DNA of 35,308 nt from Gammaproteobacteria bacterium (GTDB taxonomy: Bacteria > Pseudomonadota > Gammaproteobacteria > SZUA-152). The position numbers and the translations under genes are program-made. Under the pieces are notes generated by a model. The model made no database searches, was not told the origin of the DNA, and saw only the letters and a program-made list of their open reading frames with translations. The DNA is taken from assembly GCA_030617485.1 (NCBI GenBank), contig JAUWVK010000002.1:1-35308 (forward strand), written 5' to 3'. Below, one piece after another: positions 7,000-16,500 of the stretch (positions within the stretch are counted from its first letter, which is position 1; the number at the start of each line of letters is the position of its first letter).

Positions 7000-8409
7000 A
7001 TGTCCGCAAAAGACGTTCTTAAAATGATCGCAGATAACGAGGCGAAGTTCGTTGACTTCCGCTTCACCGATACCCACGGCAAAGAGCAGCACGTCACCGT
7101 GCCTCACCACCAAGTGGATGAAGACACTTTCACCGCAGGCAAAATGTTCGATGGTTCTTCCATCCAGGGCTGGAAGGGCATTAACGAATCCGACATGATC
7201 CTCATGCCTGACACGTCTACTGCTGTGATGGATTTATTCTCTGATGAGGCCATGCTCAACATCACCTGTAACATCGTCGAGCCAACTACCGGCCAGGGTT
7301 ACGAACGTGATCCCCGCTCTGTGGCTGACCGCGCAGAAGCCTACCTGAAGAGCACCGGTATTGCCGACACGGCCTACTTCGGTCCTGAGCCAGAATTCTT
7401 CATCCTCGACGACGTGCGTTGGGGCAACTCCATGCAGGGTAGCTTCTACAAAATTGACTCCGAGGAGTCTGAGTGGAACTCCGAAAAAGTCTACGAAGAC
7501 GGCAACATCGGCCATCGGCCTGGCGTGAAGGGTGGTTATTTCCCCGTGCCTCCAGTGGACAGCCTGCACGACATCCGTGCTGCAATGTGTCTGGCCATGG
7601 AAGAAATGGGCGTGCCTGTTGAAGTACATCACCACGAAGTCGCCACCGCTGGCCAGTGCGAAATCGGCACTCGTTTCTCTACCCTGACTCAACGTGCTGA
7701 CTGGGTACAAATCCAGAAATACGTGACTCACAATGTTGCTCACGCCTACGGCAAAACAGCGACCTTTATGCCTAAGCCATTAGTCGGTGATAACGGTTCC
7801 GGCATGCACGTGCACATGTCTCTGTTCCAGGATGGCAACAACCTGTTTGCTGGCGATGAATACGGCGGCTTGAGCGAAACGGCTCTGTTCTACATTGGCG
7901 GCATCATCAAACATGCCCGCGCACTGAACGCCTTCACTAATGCCTCGACCAACAGCTACAAACGTTTGGTACCGGGTTTTGAAGCACCTGTGATGCTGGC
8001 CTACTCGGCCCGCAACCGTTCTGCTTCCATTCGTATTCCGTTTGATAGCAATCCTAAGGGCCGTCGCATCGAACTGCGTTTCCCTGATCCTACTGCCAAC
8101 CCTTACCTGGCCTTTGCAGCAATGATGATGGCTGGCCTGGACGGTATCCAGAACAAGATCCATCCTGGCGAAGCTATGGACAAAGATCTGTACGACCTGC
8201 CTGCTGAAGAAGCTGCGGCAATCCCACAGGTATGCCATTCCTTCGATCAAGCGCTGGAAGAATTAGATGGTGATCGTGCTTTCTTGACCGCTGGCAACGT
8301 GTTCACTGACGACATGATCAGCGCCTTCATCGACTTGAAAATGGAAGAAATCACCCGTCTGCGCATGAGCACGCATCCGGTTGAATACGATATGTATTAC
8401 TCATGCTAA
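7000..8409 (+). CDS. glnA: Glutamine synthetase, type I (GSI-beta)
   Basis: Cytoplasmic dodecameric enzyme that makes glutamine from glutamate, ammonia and ATP. The 469-residue length equals that of E. coli GlnA. Visible signatures include DGSSIQGW (51–58), the GPEPEFFI metal-site strand, the GSGMHVH segment, and NRSASIRIP. The adenylylation site is intact: Tyr398 in LYDLPAEE, so control by GlnE adenylyltransferase is expected. A clear AGGAG lies 9 nt before the ATG. It is preceded by NtrC and sigma-54 sites and followed by a strong terminator, so it is probably mostly monocistronic with ntrBC transcribed separately. Confidence 0.98.
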   Translation: MSAKDVLKMIADNEAKFVDFRFTDTHGKEQHVTVPHHQVDEDTFTAGKMFDGSSIQGWKGINESDMILMPDTSTAVMDLFSDEAMLNITCNIVEPTTGQGYERDPRSVADRAEAYLKSTGIADTAYFGPEPEFFILDDVRWGNSMQGSFYKIDSEESEWNSEKVYEDGNIGHRPGVKGGYFPVPPVDSLHDIRAAMCLAMEEMGVPVEVHHHEVATAGQCEIGTRFSTLTQRADWVQIQKYVTHNVAHAYGKTATFMPKPLVGDNGSGMHVHMSLFQDGNNLFAGDEYGGLSETALFYIGGIIKHARALNAFTNASTNSYKRLVPGFEAPVMLAYSARNRSASIRIPFDSNPKGRRIELRFPDPTANPYLAFAAMMMAGLDGIQNKIHPGEAMDKDLYDLPAEEAAAIPQVCHSFDQALEELDGDRAFLTAGNVFTDDMISAFIDLKMEEITRLRMSTHPVEYDMYYSC

Positions 8410-8410
8410 A

Positions 8411-8430
8411 ACAGCTACATAACTAGCTGT
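8411..8430 (+). repeat. Short inverted repeat after glnA
   Basis: ACAGCTA (8411–8417), six bases, TAGCTGT (8424–8430): a perfect 7-bp stem directly after the glnA stop without a T tract. It could protect the mRNA 3' end or assist the terminator 20 nt downstream. Confidence 0.4.
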
Positions 8431-8450
8431 TCAGTACATGCAGTAAAAAA

Positions 8451-8483
8451 GCCCCCTCTCCTTCGGGACAGGGGGCTTTTTTT
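8451..8483 (+). terminator. Rho-independent terminator of glnA
   Basis: GCCCCCT (8451–8457) pairs with AGGGGGC (8470–8476) and is followed by seven T residues, with an A-run upstream. The loop includes CTTCGG. This is a textbook strong terminator that separates glnA from the DUF4124–ntrBC genes. Confidence 0.93.
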
Positions 8484-8603
8484 ATGGTCAGGATGATCTG
8501 GCAGATAAATTCTCGGTCTCCGTGAACGATTTTGACTAACGGCATTAGTGAAATTTTTCACCCAAAAATTGTACTACCCGTCGCACTTAGCTACAGTAGA
8601 AAC

Positions 8604-9122
8604 ATGAAACCAGTAACTCTATCGCTATTGTTAATTTTGCCAGGCATGCTCATTGCCACGAGTAGCTCTGCAGAAGTTTACAAACACACCAACCCCGATG
8701 GCAGCGTGACATTCAGTGACGTGCCCACCAAAATTAATGCCGAGCCCATCAAACTTAAACCTTCATCCAACTACGCACCACCGCCACGCTCCGAAACAAC
8801 GATCAGCCCCAGCCCAATCAAGACTGAGGTAAATTACGAATCAATTGTCATTACCAGTCCTGCTAATGACTCGGCTGTCCGTGACAATGTGGGCAATTTA
8901 GAAGTTCAATTCGTCCTCAAGCCAGGACTCAAGCCCGGGCATTCCTACGTATTATTAATGGATGGAAAAAATGCTGGTGAAGGTCAAACCGGAAGCATCC
9001 AGCTCAAAAATATTGATCGAGGTAGCCACACTTTTATTGTTCAGGTGGTAGATAAAAACAAAAAAATGGTAATTCAGTCTGAATCCGTGATGGTACATTT
9101 GCAACGAGCCATTGCCAGGTAA
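8604..9122 (+). CDS. Exported DUF4124-domain protein
   Basis: 172-residue periplasmic protein. Residues 1–23 are a clean signal peptide (basic start MKP, a leucine-rich core, cleavage after SSSA). The mature N-terminus EVYKHTNPDGSVTFSDVP is the DUF4124 hallmark, followed by a Pro/Ser-rich linker (about 55–75) and an Ig-like beta domain (about 80–172) with repeated GHSYVLLMDG and GSHTFIVQVVD strands. A longer open frame starts at 8532, but the ATG at 8604 gives the signal peptide directly. Genes of this family commonly sit between glnA and ntrB in gammaproteobacteria; their role is unknown. The perfect dyad GTGAAA-TT-TTTCAC at 8548–8561 lies just upstream and may be an operator. Confidence 0.88.
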   Translation: MKPVTLSLLLILPGMLIATSSSAEVYKHTNPDGSVTFSDVPTKINAEPIKLKPSSNYAPPPRSETTISPSPIKTEVNYESIVITSPANDSAVRDNVGNLEVQFVLKPGLKPGHSYVLLMDGKNAGEGQTGSIQLKNIDRGSHTFIVQVVDKNKKMVIQSESVMVHLQRAIAR

Positions 9123-9447
9123 TCAAATATCCGCTGACCAAACCAGTACAATCTTTAACTGGCAGCTTTAACTGCCATCACTTAACCGAAACTCCACCCA
9201 AAACCAACAACGCACCGTAATGGTGCATTTCCCGCCACTTTACGCTATATTAGGCCTGTGGGGCTGGGTCGTTCCTTGAATTTTCACAAAAAAAACATGA
9301 CCCATCCAGGCTTACAACTTATTGTTTTTAATATTTTTTATACCCAAAAACACCCGGATAAATCTTTAGAACAACAACGAATCTCAAGCATTAAACCAAA
9401 CAGGCCTGGTTCTTGCTGCACCCATCATCATGTCACCTGGAATAACC
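9123..9447 (+). other. Gene-free ntrB upstream region
   Basis: This stretch of more than 300 nt between the DUF4124 gene and ntrB contains one strong feature, an NtrC-type palindrome (9211–9227), followed by a TATATT -10-like hexamer at 9246–9251. The overlapping 83-codon frame starting at 9258 is rejected as non-coding. A GGA triplet at 9439–9441 serves the chosen ntrB start. Confidence 0.6.
9211..9227 (+). promoter_or_regulatory. NtrC binding site at the ntrB promoter
   Basis: CGCACC-GTAAT-GGTGCA is a near-perfect match to the NtrC palindrome TGCACC-N5-GGTGCA; only the first base differs. It would overlap the -35 region of a promoter whose -10 is TATATT at 9246–9251. In enterobacteria, NtrC bound over the glnL promoter limits ntrBC expression, and the same autoregulation is inferred here. 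Confidence 0.65.
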
Positions 9448-10509
9448 ATGCCACCCGATCATTACCAACGCATTTTGGAAAACCTGTCACACGCGATAAT
9501 GATGTTTGATGCTGATTTACGACTGGATTACATCAACCCCTCCGGTGAAATGCTGTTTGCAGTGAGCGCTAAACGGCTCATTGGGCAAAAGTGTGACACG
9601 TTATTTCCTGCGGGCAGCCACCTACTTGAAGCCATAATCAAGGGAGTCAATACAGGCCACCCCTTCACAGAACACGAAGTGACTATTACGCTACCTGGCC
9701 AACGCGAAGTAATTGTTGATTACACCATTACCCCATTGGCTCAACAGTTAGGACAATCCGGTCTGTTAGTTGAAATTCAGCAAATGGACCGGCAAATTCG
9801 CATCGCTCGCGAGGAACATCAACTCAGCCAACAACAAACCTTCCGTACCCTGGTACGAGGTCTGGCACATGAGATCAAAAATCCACTCGGTGGTCTGCGC
9901 GGAGCTGCGCAACTACTGGAACGAGAATTACCTGGTGAGGATTTGAAAGAATTCACCAACATCATCATTGGTGAAGCTGATCGCTTACAGAGCCTGGTGG
10001 ACCGTATACTCGGCCCAAATAAACTACCGAAAAAAGAGCCTCTCAATATACACCAGGTGCTCGAACATGTCCGTCAGCTGGTTAATGTAGGCATTAGCAA
10101 TGACATAAAGATTATCACCGATTACGATCCCAGTATTCCTGATCTGATAGCAGACCGCGATCAACTCATTCAGGCAATTTTGAATATTGTCGGTAATGCT
10201 GTTCAAGCCATTGGTCACAAGGGTGAAATAATCCTTAGCACACGAGCTGTACGCCAGTTCACCATAGGCCACGCGTTTCATAAATTAGTCTGCCGAGTAG
10301 ACATTATCGATAACGGCCCAGGGGTTCCTGAAGACATGATTGAAAATATTTTTTATCCCATGGTCACAGGGCGCGCTGAAGGCACGGGATTAGGATTATC
10401 CATATCTCAATCACTCATTAACCAGCATGGCGGCTTAATTCAATGTGAGAGTCAACCGGGGCGAACTAAATTCAGCTTGCTAATACCTTTTGAAAATACA
10501 CCGCAGTAA
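9448..10509 (+). CDS. glnL: Nitrogen regulation sensor histidine kinase NtrB
   Basis: Cytoplasmic kinase/phosphatase of NtrC, controlled by PII. The 353 residues comprise an N-terminal PAS domain (about 5–115), a dimerisation/phospho-acceptor domain with H141 in GLAHEIKNPLGG, and an HATPase domain with N-box (ILNIVGNAVQAI), G1 (DNGPGVP) and G2 (GTGLGLS). There is no membrane segment. ATG 9448 is preferred over 9430 because GGA precedes it at a proper distance and the length then matches NtrB of E. coli. ntrC follows 20 nt downstream, so the two form one operon, probably driven by the NtrC-controlled promoter near 9246. Confidence 0.96.
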   Translation: MPPDHYQRILENLSHAIMMFDADLRLDYINPSGEMLFAVSAKRLIGQKCDTLFPAGSHLLEAIIKGVNTGHPFTEHEVTITLPGQREVIVDYTITPLAQQLGQSGLLVEIQQMDRQIRIAREEHQLSQQQTFRTLVRGLAHEIKNPLGGLRGAAQLLERELPGEDLKEFTNIIIGEADRLQSLVDRILGPNKLPKKEPLNIHQVLEHVRQLVNVGISNDIKIITDYDPSIPDLIADRDQLIQAILNIVGNAVQAIGHKGEIILSTRAVRQFTIGHAFHKLVCRVDIIDNGPGVPEDMIENIFYPMVTGRAEGTGLGLSISQSLINQHGGLIQCESQPGRTKFSLLIPFENTPQ

Positions 10510-10529
10510 ACAATGATGAGAATTAACGC

Positions 10530-11951
10530 ATGAATCCTTCACATAATATTTGGGTCATTGATGATGACCGCTCCATTCGTTGGGTTCTGGAAAGAGCTCT
10601 AAAACAGGCTGACATGGAAGTCACTACCTTTGAGAATGCTGCGGGCGTGCTTGATCGTCTAAGAACCGAAATGCCAAATGCAATTATTACCGATGTACGC
10701 ATGCCCGGTGTTGATGGGCTAGAACTGATGGAGCAAATCGGCGCACTATATCCTGAATTGCCAGTCATTATAATGACTGCCCACTCGGATCTGGACAGTG
10801 CCGTTTCTGCTTATCAGGGTGGCGCCTTTGAGTATTTACCAAAACCCTTTGATATTGATGAAGCCGTTGAATTGGTAAACCGTGCCATACAACACAATCA
10901 AAACGTAAAAACGAGTGAATCTCTAGAGGCACTGGAAGAGACTCCAGAGATTATTGGTAAAGCGCCTTCCATGCAGGAGGTGTTTCGCGCTATCGGCCGA
11001 CTTGCTCATTCAAAAATTACCGTCCTAATAAATGGTGAATCAGGTACCGGCAAAGAACTCGTGGCACTCGCGTTACATCGCCACAGCCCTCGCACCAACA
11101 AACCTTTTATTGCACTGAACACCGCAGCAATTCCGCGTGACTTGCTGGAATCTGAATTATTCGGCCATGAGCGTGGCGCTTTTACTGGCGCGCAAAGTGC
11201 GCGCAAAGGTCGCTTTGAACAGGCTGATGGCGGCACTTTATTTTTGGATGAAATTGGCGACATGCCAGCCGAGCTACAAACTCGCTTATTGCGTGTACTG
11301 GCCGATGGCGAATTTTACCGTGTTGGCGGCCACACCCCTACCAAAGTAGATGTGCGCATCATTGCCGCTACTCACCAGAATCTGGAGCAACGAGTAAAAG
11401 ATGGCCTGTTTCGTGAAGACCTTTTCCATCGCCTCAATGTTATCCGAATTCATATGCCACCATTGCGTGAACGACAGGAAGATATTCCCCTGTTAGCAAA
11501 ACATTTTCTTGCCAGTGCAGCAAAAGAATTAAACGCAGATGTAAAACTGCTGGACAAAGAAGCGGAAGATTATCTTTGCCAACTGGAATGGCCAGGCAAT
11601 GTGCGACAACTTGAAAACACATGCCGCTGGTTGACCGTCATGTCACCCGGGCAAAATATTCACCTGGATAACCTGCCTGTTGAATTACAACAGTCTAAAC
11701 TTCAGACTTCTTCAACCCTCACGTCGGGTGATAATTGGGAAGATAGTTTACGTCACTGGGTCGACTCTCTTCTCTCCAATGGTGAGCTTGCCATACTGGA
11801 TAAGGCTGTACCTCGATTTGAGTACATCATGATAGAAATTGCACTTAAGCATACCGGAGGTCGAAAGCAGGATGCAGCCAAACTCCTGGGCTGGGGTCGT
11901 AATACTCTGACCCGAAAAATAAAAGAGTTAAAAGTTGGCGATGTTTCTTAA
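10530..11951 (+). CDS. glnG: Nitrogen regulation response regulator NtrC (sigma-54 activator)
   Basis: DNA-binding enhancer protein that activates sigma-54 promoters when phosphorylated by NtrB. The 473 residues hold a receiver domain (1–120; D11–D13 acidic cluster, D55 phospho-acceptor), an AAA+ domain (about 140–375; Walker A GESGTGKE beginning at 169, the sigma-54-contacting GAFTGA at 216–221, Walker B LFLDEIGD), and a C-terminal Fis-type helix-turn-helix (HTGGRKQDAAKLLGWGRNTLTRKI). All motifs required for activity are intact. Likely targets seen in this window are the glnA enhancer (6658–6693) and the ntrB operator (9211–9227). A bidirectional terminator follows. Confidence 0.98.
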   Translation: MNPSHNIWVIDDDRSIRWVLERALKQADMEVTTFENAAGVLDRLRTEMPNAIITDVRMPGVDGLELMEQIGALYPELPVIIMTAHSDLDSAVSAYQGGAFEYLPKPFDIDEAVELVNRAIQHNQNVKTSESLEALEETPEIIGKAPSMQEVFRAIGRLAHSKITVLINGESGTGKELVALALHRHSPRTNKPFIALNTAAIPRDLLESELFGHERGAFTGAQSARKGRFEQADGGTLFLDEIGDMPAELQTRLLRVLADGEFYRVGGHTPTKVDVRIIAATHQNLEQRVKDGLFREDLFHRLNVIRIHMPPLRERQEDIPLLAKHFLASAAKELNADVKLLDKEAEDYLCQLEWPGNVRQLENTCRWLTVMSPGQNIHLDNLPVELQQSKLQTSSTLTSGDNWEDSLRHWVDSLLSNGELAILDKAVPRFEYIMIEIALKHTGGRKQDAAKLLGWGRNTLTRKIKELKVGDVS

Positions 11952-12022
11952 TAACTCATCAGAGCAATTAAAATAAATTTTAAATTCAACTCCAAACATT
12001 ATTCTGTACAAACTCTTTAAAT

Positions 12023-12051
12023 AAAAAAGCCGCCTTATAGGCGGCTTTTTT
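12023..12051. terminator. Bidirectional terminator between ntrC and the pilin-like gene
   Basis: Six A, GCCGCC (12029–12034), loop TTATA, GGCGGC (12040–12045), six T. The A and T tracts make it work in both directions, so it can end ntrBC on the plus strand and the pilin-like gene on the minus strand. Confidence 0.93.
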
Positions 12052-12071
12052 GTGAACCTTATTGTTAAATA

Positions 12072-12443
12072 CTAAGAAATAGAACCCACGCAACGTACCT
12101 TTTCATTAATATTTTGTGTTGGTTCGTTGCACAACAAATTTGTATAAGTTGGAATGGTGTAATCCCCACCATCTACCTGCACCAGAATACCGCCTGATAC
12201 TGCTTTGCCGCTTGCACCCACCAGATTTTCTGCCAGGGTGCTCACCGTAGGCATACTGCCTGTTTCGGTGGCAATAGCCATTCGGCTGTTCTTTGCAGTT
12301 ACCGAAATATCCCATTTAGCTTGAGCACTTGCTTCTTCCGCAGCAGCCACGAAATCCGGTACAGTCATCAAGCCAACTACCGCCAGCAAAGCCATACCTA
12401 ATACCGATTCAATCAGGGTAAATCCAGCAGATTTGTTCTTCAT
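12072..12443 (-). CDS. Type IV pilin-like protein with class III leader
   Basis: 123-residue precursor. The leader MKNKSAG ends at G7 before FTLIE, the prepilin peptidase/N-methylase site: mature F8 would be methylated and E12 is the conserved Glu5. It is followed by a hydrophobic helix (about 13–35). The short globular part has cysteines C105 and C118 near the C-terminus, spaced like the disulfide D-loop of major pilins. The mature size of about 116 residues is at the small end for type IVa pilins, so a minor pilin or pseudopilin is possible. No pil or gsp assembly gene is adjacent, so it is an orphan. GGGAG precedes the ATG. A perfect CRP/Vfr-type palindrome lies about 104 nt upstream. Confidence 0.85.
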   Translation of the reverse strand: MKNKSAGFTLIESVLGMALLAVVGLMTVPDFVAAAEEASAQAKWDISVTAKNSRMAIATETGSMPTVSTLAENLVGASGKAVSGGILVQVDGGDYTIPTYTNLLCNEPTQNINEKVRCVGSIS

Positions 12444-12546
12444 TATTCATCTCCCAATCCTGCCCAAAGGCAGCCAAAATGTGCATAAATCCTCTGTTTT
12501 AGTTAACGGCTTTGGGCTGAATCGCAATAGAGCAGGCTGGGTAGTT

Positions 12547-12562
12547 TGTGACCAGGATCACA
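12547..12562. promoter_or_regulatory. CRP/Vfr-type binding site upstream of the pilin-like gene
   Basis: TGTGA-CCAGGA-TCACA is a perfect CRP-family palindrome. On the minus strand it is followed about 20 nt later by a weak -10-like TATTGC, which would place the site near -40, an activating (class II) position for the pilin-like gene. Vfr, the Pseudomonas CRP homologue, controls type IV pili, which gives the link a precedent. No crp gene is in the window. Confidence 0.55.
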
Positions 12563-12846
12563 CTTTTGTAAGGGATGCAGAGGGCAATAGATTCGCGGGT
12601 TACCACACAAATAGCTAAACCCTATCCCTCCCTTATGCGTCCTTCTATATATAGGCATTTGCGCAGGCTGGAATTCCGACAGGCCCGGCACAGATAGACA
12701 AACATAAAAATAAGACTCCGTTTATCTCAGGGTTAAACCAGCTTGCCAGGAACGCGTATAAGGGGGATGAGGCAATTCACACCTAACCATCGTCTCACCC
12801 CAGCTTAATAGCCAATAAAGCTAACCTAACACTCCTTTCTAATTAA

Positions 12847-12870
12847 TTTTGTAGGAAAAATCCTACAAAA
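12847..12870. repeat. Perfect inverted repeat containing TGTAGG-N6-CCTACA
   Basis: TTTTGTAGGA (12847–12856), AAAA, TCCTACAAAA (12861–12870). The core TGTAGG-N6-CCTACA has the 18-bp geometry of GacA/UvrY-family boxes (TGTAAG-N6-CTTACA), with one symmetric substitution. It lies 110 nt upstream of the small unknown gene. It could equally be a weak terminator hairpin. Confidence 0.45.
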
Positions 12871-12980
12871 AATACGTTAAAGGAACTACGTCACAAGACG
12901 ATAAACTAATTATATAAGCAAATGCACTATCAATAGTAGTTTATATATGTTTTCGCTATATATGATAACTGGGAGTGATG

Positions 12981-13337
12981 ATGGATTCACAACGAATTAA
13001 ATTAGAAGATTACAATGGCGTGTTGTATTGCGACACGTGCATGGATGATGAATTTTCAATGGGAGACTTAGAAGCGATTCGCGATGAGATTCGTAAGAAT
13101 TACTCATCATCTACAGATGTTATTTGCAAAGAGTCAGGCTGTTTTTCTGTGGCCGCTGATGTTCAAAAAACATTGTGGGAAGGTATTGATGAGTTTATGA
13201 ATGTTGTATATGTAGCAGAAAATGAATCTAAAAGAAATAATGCACGATATGCCGCCGAAACATATATGATCAAATATAACACTCGGGTTGCTGGAACCAA
13301 GGAAGCAGCTCTCGCGATACTGAAGGATAAGGCTTAA
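12981..13337 (+). CDS. Hypothetical cysteine-containing small protein, 118 aa
   Basis: I do not recognise the family. It is an acidic, soluble protein without a signal peptide. Four cysteines fall in two groups, YCDTC near residue 18–21 and CKESGC near 49–54, which could bind a metal or form disulfides; the second half (about 60–118) is predicted helical and Lys/Ala-rich. Three start codons are stacked (GTG 12975, ATG 12978, ATG 12981). GGGAG at 12971–12975 has correct spacing only to the ATG at 12981. The gene is AT-richer than its neighbours and stands alone, followed by its own terminator, facing the giant outer-membrane protein gene. Confidence 0.65.
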   Translation: MDSQRIKLEDYNGVLYCDTCMDDEFSMGDLEAIRDEIRKNYSSSTDVICKESGCFSVAADVQKTLWEGIDEFMNVVYVAENESKRNNARYAAETYMIKYNTRVAGTKEAALAILKDKA

Positions 13338-13427
13338 ATGCTTCTATAGTTCTATCTTGCGGTTACCTATGCAATAATCTGGACTGCTGATTAAACTGAA
13401 GCAATAATAATAATAAATCGGCTCTCA

Positions 13428-13454
13428 ACCCCGTCCCTATAACGGGGTTTTTTT
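13428..13454 (+). terminator. Rho-independent terminator
   Basis: ACCCCGT (13428–13434), 7-nt loop, ACGGGGT (13442–13448) and a run of seven T ends the small unknown gene. It supports that gene being transcribed. On the minus strand the tract after the stem is AT-poor, so it is mainly a plus-strand terminator. Confidence 0.88.
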
Positions 13455-13524
13455 ATGCTCGAATGAAATTCATTGTGATAATTCGAAGAATCCCTTGCAC
13501 AACAAAGCGGTCATTCACTAACTA

Positions 13525-16500
13525 TTACTTTCTCTCCCACCAGGCCATCACCCTTCGTTTGGTATAATGATCAAAGGCAAAGCGGAATTTAGCATACACA
13601 CCTGACGCCGTGTAGTTAGCAGATGTAAAGTCATCGTCAGTAAATCCATCGATATTTACACCTACGCTTACCCAAAGATTCTTTGCTAACGTATGCCCTA
13701 TGGAAACACCCCATGAATAGCGATAACTGTTGCCAACACTGGACATCAACATACTAGCCTGTGCTCCGACATCCCAACGGTGATTAAGATCATGCCGATA
13801 TTCGGTACCGAAGAGATTAGTCACACCGCTGTATTCAGTTCCGTCAAAATTGTCTATGACATACTTGATGCCATGCGTTAAGGAAACCTGATTATCACGA
13901 TCATGCAAATAGTTAGCATTCAGATTATTAACCAGCTTCCTGGTTCGGGTTATGCCATCAACAGTGCGTGCGGTTTCATTCATGAACCTGGATCGGTTCA
14001 AAACAATCCACTGACTCTTAATAGGACGGTATGCCAAAGAGAATTCTAGATTGGTTGACGTATTATTAAGCCCTGTCACACGCTCGGTATCAAAATACTG
14101 CGCTGTTGCAGCCAAACCAAACCCTGGGGTTTGTTGCCGATAAAAACCCATCAACAATCCAACTTTATCTTCCTGCGTGCCATCGCGCCTCTCAGCACGA
14201 GCTGTTAAGGACCAGAGCTTTTTCTTGTAGGTAGCGCCAGTTGAAATTGCAGTGAAATCATCACTAATTGTGCCTGATGCCGGGGGCACATTGACATTAA
14301 AGGGTATATCACCCGGATGGCGTAATGTTTTAACTTGCTCAAAACCAAAATCAAGTTTCAGGAACTGATTAACGCGAACTCCCTGAGTCAACCCCATGTT
14401 TGCAAAAATACGAGGTCCGTATTCTGTAGTTTGATTTTCAACACTGCTGGACAAGGCAGCGCCTTTCCATGGCGTCGCTTTCAGGCCGGCTCTTGAGGTA
14501 GAGCTATCCTGATTTTCACCCCTGGTGATTTCATGTTCGGCAAATAGTCGAGTATTCGTTGTCAAACGATACTCACCACCTGTAATAAACCGATCTGGAT
14601 AATCAGCATTTCCGTCGTTATTTACAGCCTTTTCTGTACTGGCATGTAAGCTCAGTTTATTTCCCATAAATGACCGTTTGACGGCAGCCGTCAATAGTGT
14701 TGATTCATGGGTATCTCCTGCACCATCTTTGTCTCTTGCGTAACGCGTGCCACCGGAAATTGAATAAACATCTTGCTTATACTCAACGTTAGCATTAACT
14801 ACATCGCGAACGGCATCTGTGGCAAGATTTTCCTGACGGAAAACTTCTGTATTCACGGCAGTGCGTTTATTCAGCTTATAACTTCCATCAAGCCCGATCT
14901 TATGTGTTGCGGTTTCGCTACCCAGCTGTTGGCCTAAGCCAAAGTCTCCTTCCTGGCGTCGAAAATAAACTTTACCATCAATTTTATCTGTCCTGGTTAT
15001 AGCTTCTGCAATTACGGCATTACCTTTTATGGTATTACTTCCACTCTTACGACTACTTGTCGCTATTTCTGCTTTTAAGGTGGTTTTTTCATTAAGCTCA
15101 TACTTAACATCGGCAGCGACCAAATCAGCCTCAGCACCGATAGTCCCTTCATGAAGCAATGTCGCACCAAACTCGGCATTGGTGCCGGCAGGCCTGATAG
15201 CGATACGCCCACCAGAAGTAATTGCCTTACCCGCACCTGCGCTGACTTCGTAATTCGCAACAATATAGATCGGATTAAAGCTCGCATCACGACTGTATAT
15301 TGGCTCTCTGAAATAAATCGTGCCGTCTACAGGGTCAAAGGTATAATCGATATACCGACTTAACTGACGCGATTCTAGAACTACTTCGCCTCTAAACCGA
15401 TCACGTGTCTCAATACTAACTTTCTCACTATTCAAAACTATATTTTGACGTGAGAGGCGATACAAACCAGATGTCCCTTCGCCACGAATTTCATCTTTGA
15501 CAAAAGCCTGTCTGGTTTCTGATGCAAAGGCGGTAACGGTTACCTTTTCATCCTGGTACTCTGTTTTAATGCCCGTCAGGCTTCGGCTATAACGACCCAG
15601 CTCAGTGACGGTGAGACCAGTATTGTAATCACCAAACATGGCATAGAAATTATCACTCTCAATTTTAAGGTATAACTTCTCAGAGCTTTGTGCGTCATAC
15701 CGCACAGTTGTCGCATCACCATACAATGTGTAGTACTTGTTGGGGTCAATAGTCCCAAATAGACCATTAGCTGTATCTGGCTTTTCTTTATCACTATCGT
15801 AAGAAGCCGTGAGCAGGTACTTACCAAGTATTTTTCCTTTGGTATAAAAGGCCAAGCGGCCCTCTCTGTAGTACTCATCATTTATATCTGCCGATTCTAG
15901 ATTCTGTATATTTCCGGATAAATTATTTTGGCCAATTGTTCCTTCTGCCAGACCTACCATAATCCACTCGCGATAATCCGGTTTCACATACACAGAAATA
16001 TCAATCGAAGCATCGTTATACGATAATTTCACTCGACGGAGACCACTACTAGATACTGGTGCGAAGTCGATATATCCCTGTTCATCTACCTTAATGATAT
16101 CTTCTCGTTCACGATCCTCAGGTAATGTACCCATTTTTTCATACGGTTTAAGACTACCGGAAACAATCCTGAGATCAGACTCTGCCTGAATAACCTCACC
16201 AACCGCGTCAAGCAACCGCACTCTAATCCTGACAGGAGATTTACCATCTGCAATATTCCCCGTTGTTTCGACTATCCGTATATCGTGAACCTCGCCTGTA
16301 AGCACAACATTTAATGTCTGACTAAACCTTGCATTACCAAATGGATCCATCCCTTCTAGCGTTATAGCATGAGAACCCTGCTTGCCAAGATTCACACCGA
16401 TGTAGCTGTATACTGTCTTACCTGTCTCCTTATTAGGCATAATCATCGCAATACGATCTTTATCCACAGGCTTACCATCAATATTCAGCAATACTTTAAG

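Larger units (their letters stand above)
12444..12980. other. Divergent intergenic region, pilin-like / unknown gene
   Basis: About 540 nt without a credible gene; short frames of about 60 codons on both strands lack ribosome sites and plausible composition. It contains a CRP-type palindrome (12547–12562), a perfect 10-bp-arm inverted repeat (12847–12870) and a direct repeat of TATATATG (12942–12949 and 12957–12964). The part right of about 12830 is very AT-rich, unlike the ntrBC side. Confidence 0.6.

Noticed and set aside
7234..8250. Long antisense ORFs (169 and 156 codons) within glnA
   Set aside because: They arise from codon bias of glnA on the opposite strand.
9258..9509. 83-codon ORF overlapping the ntrB start
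   Set aside because: No ribosome site, odd composition, and it overlaps the well-supported ntrB frame.
12462..12475. GG-N10-GC match on the minus strand close to the pilin-like gene
   Set aside because: A sigma-54 start here would leave almost no room for the ribosome site, and both elements deviate from consensus.
12433..12691. Two frames of about 60 codons on opposite strands upstream of the pilin-like gene
   Set aside because: They overlap the CRP site, lack ribosome sites and have implausible composition.
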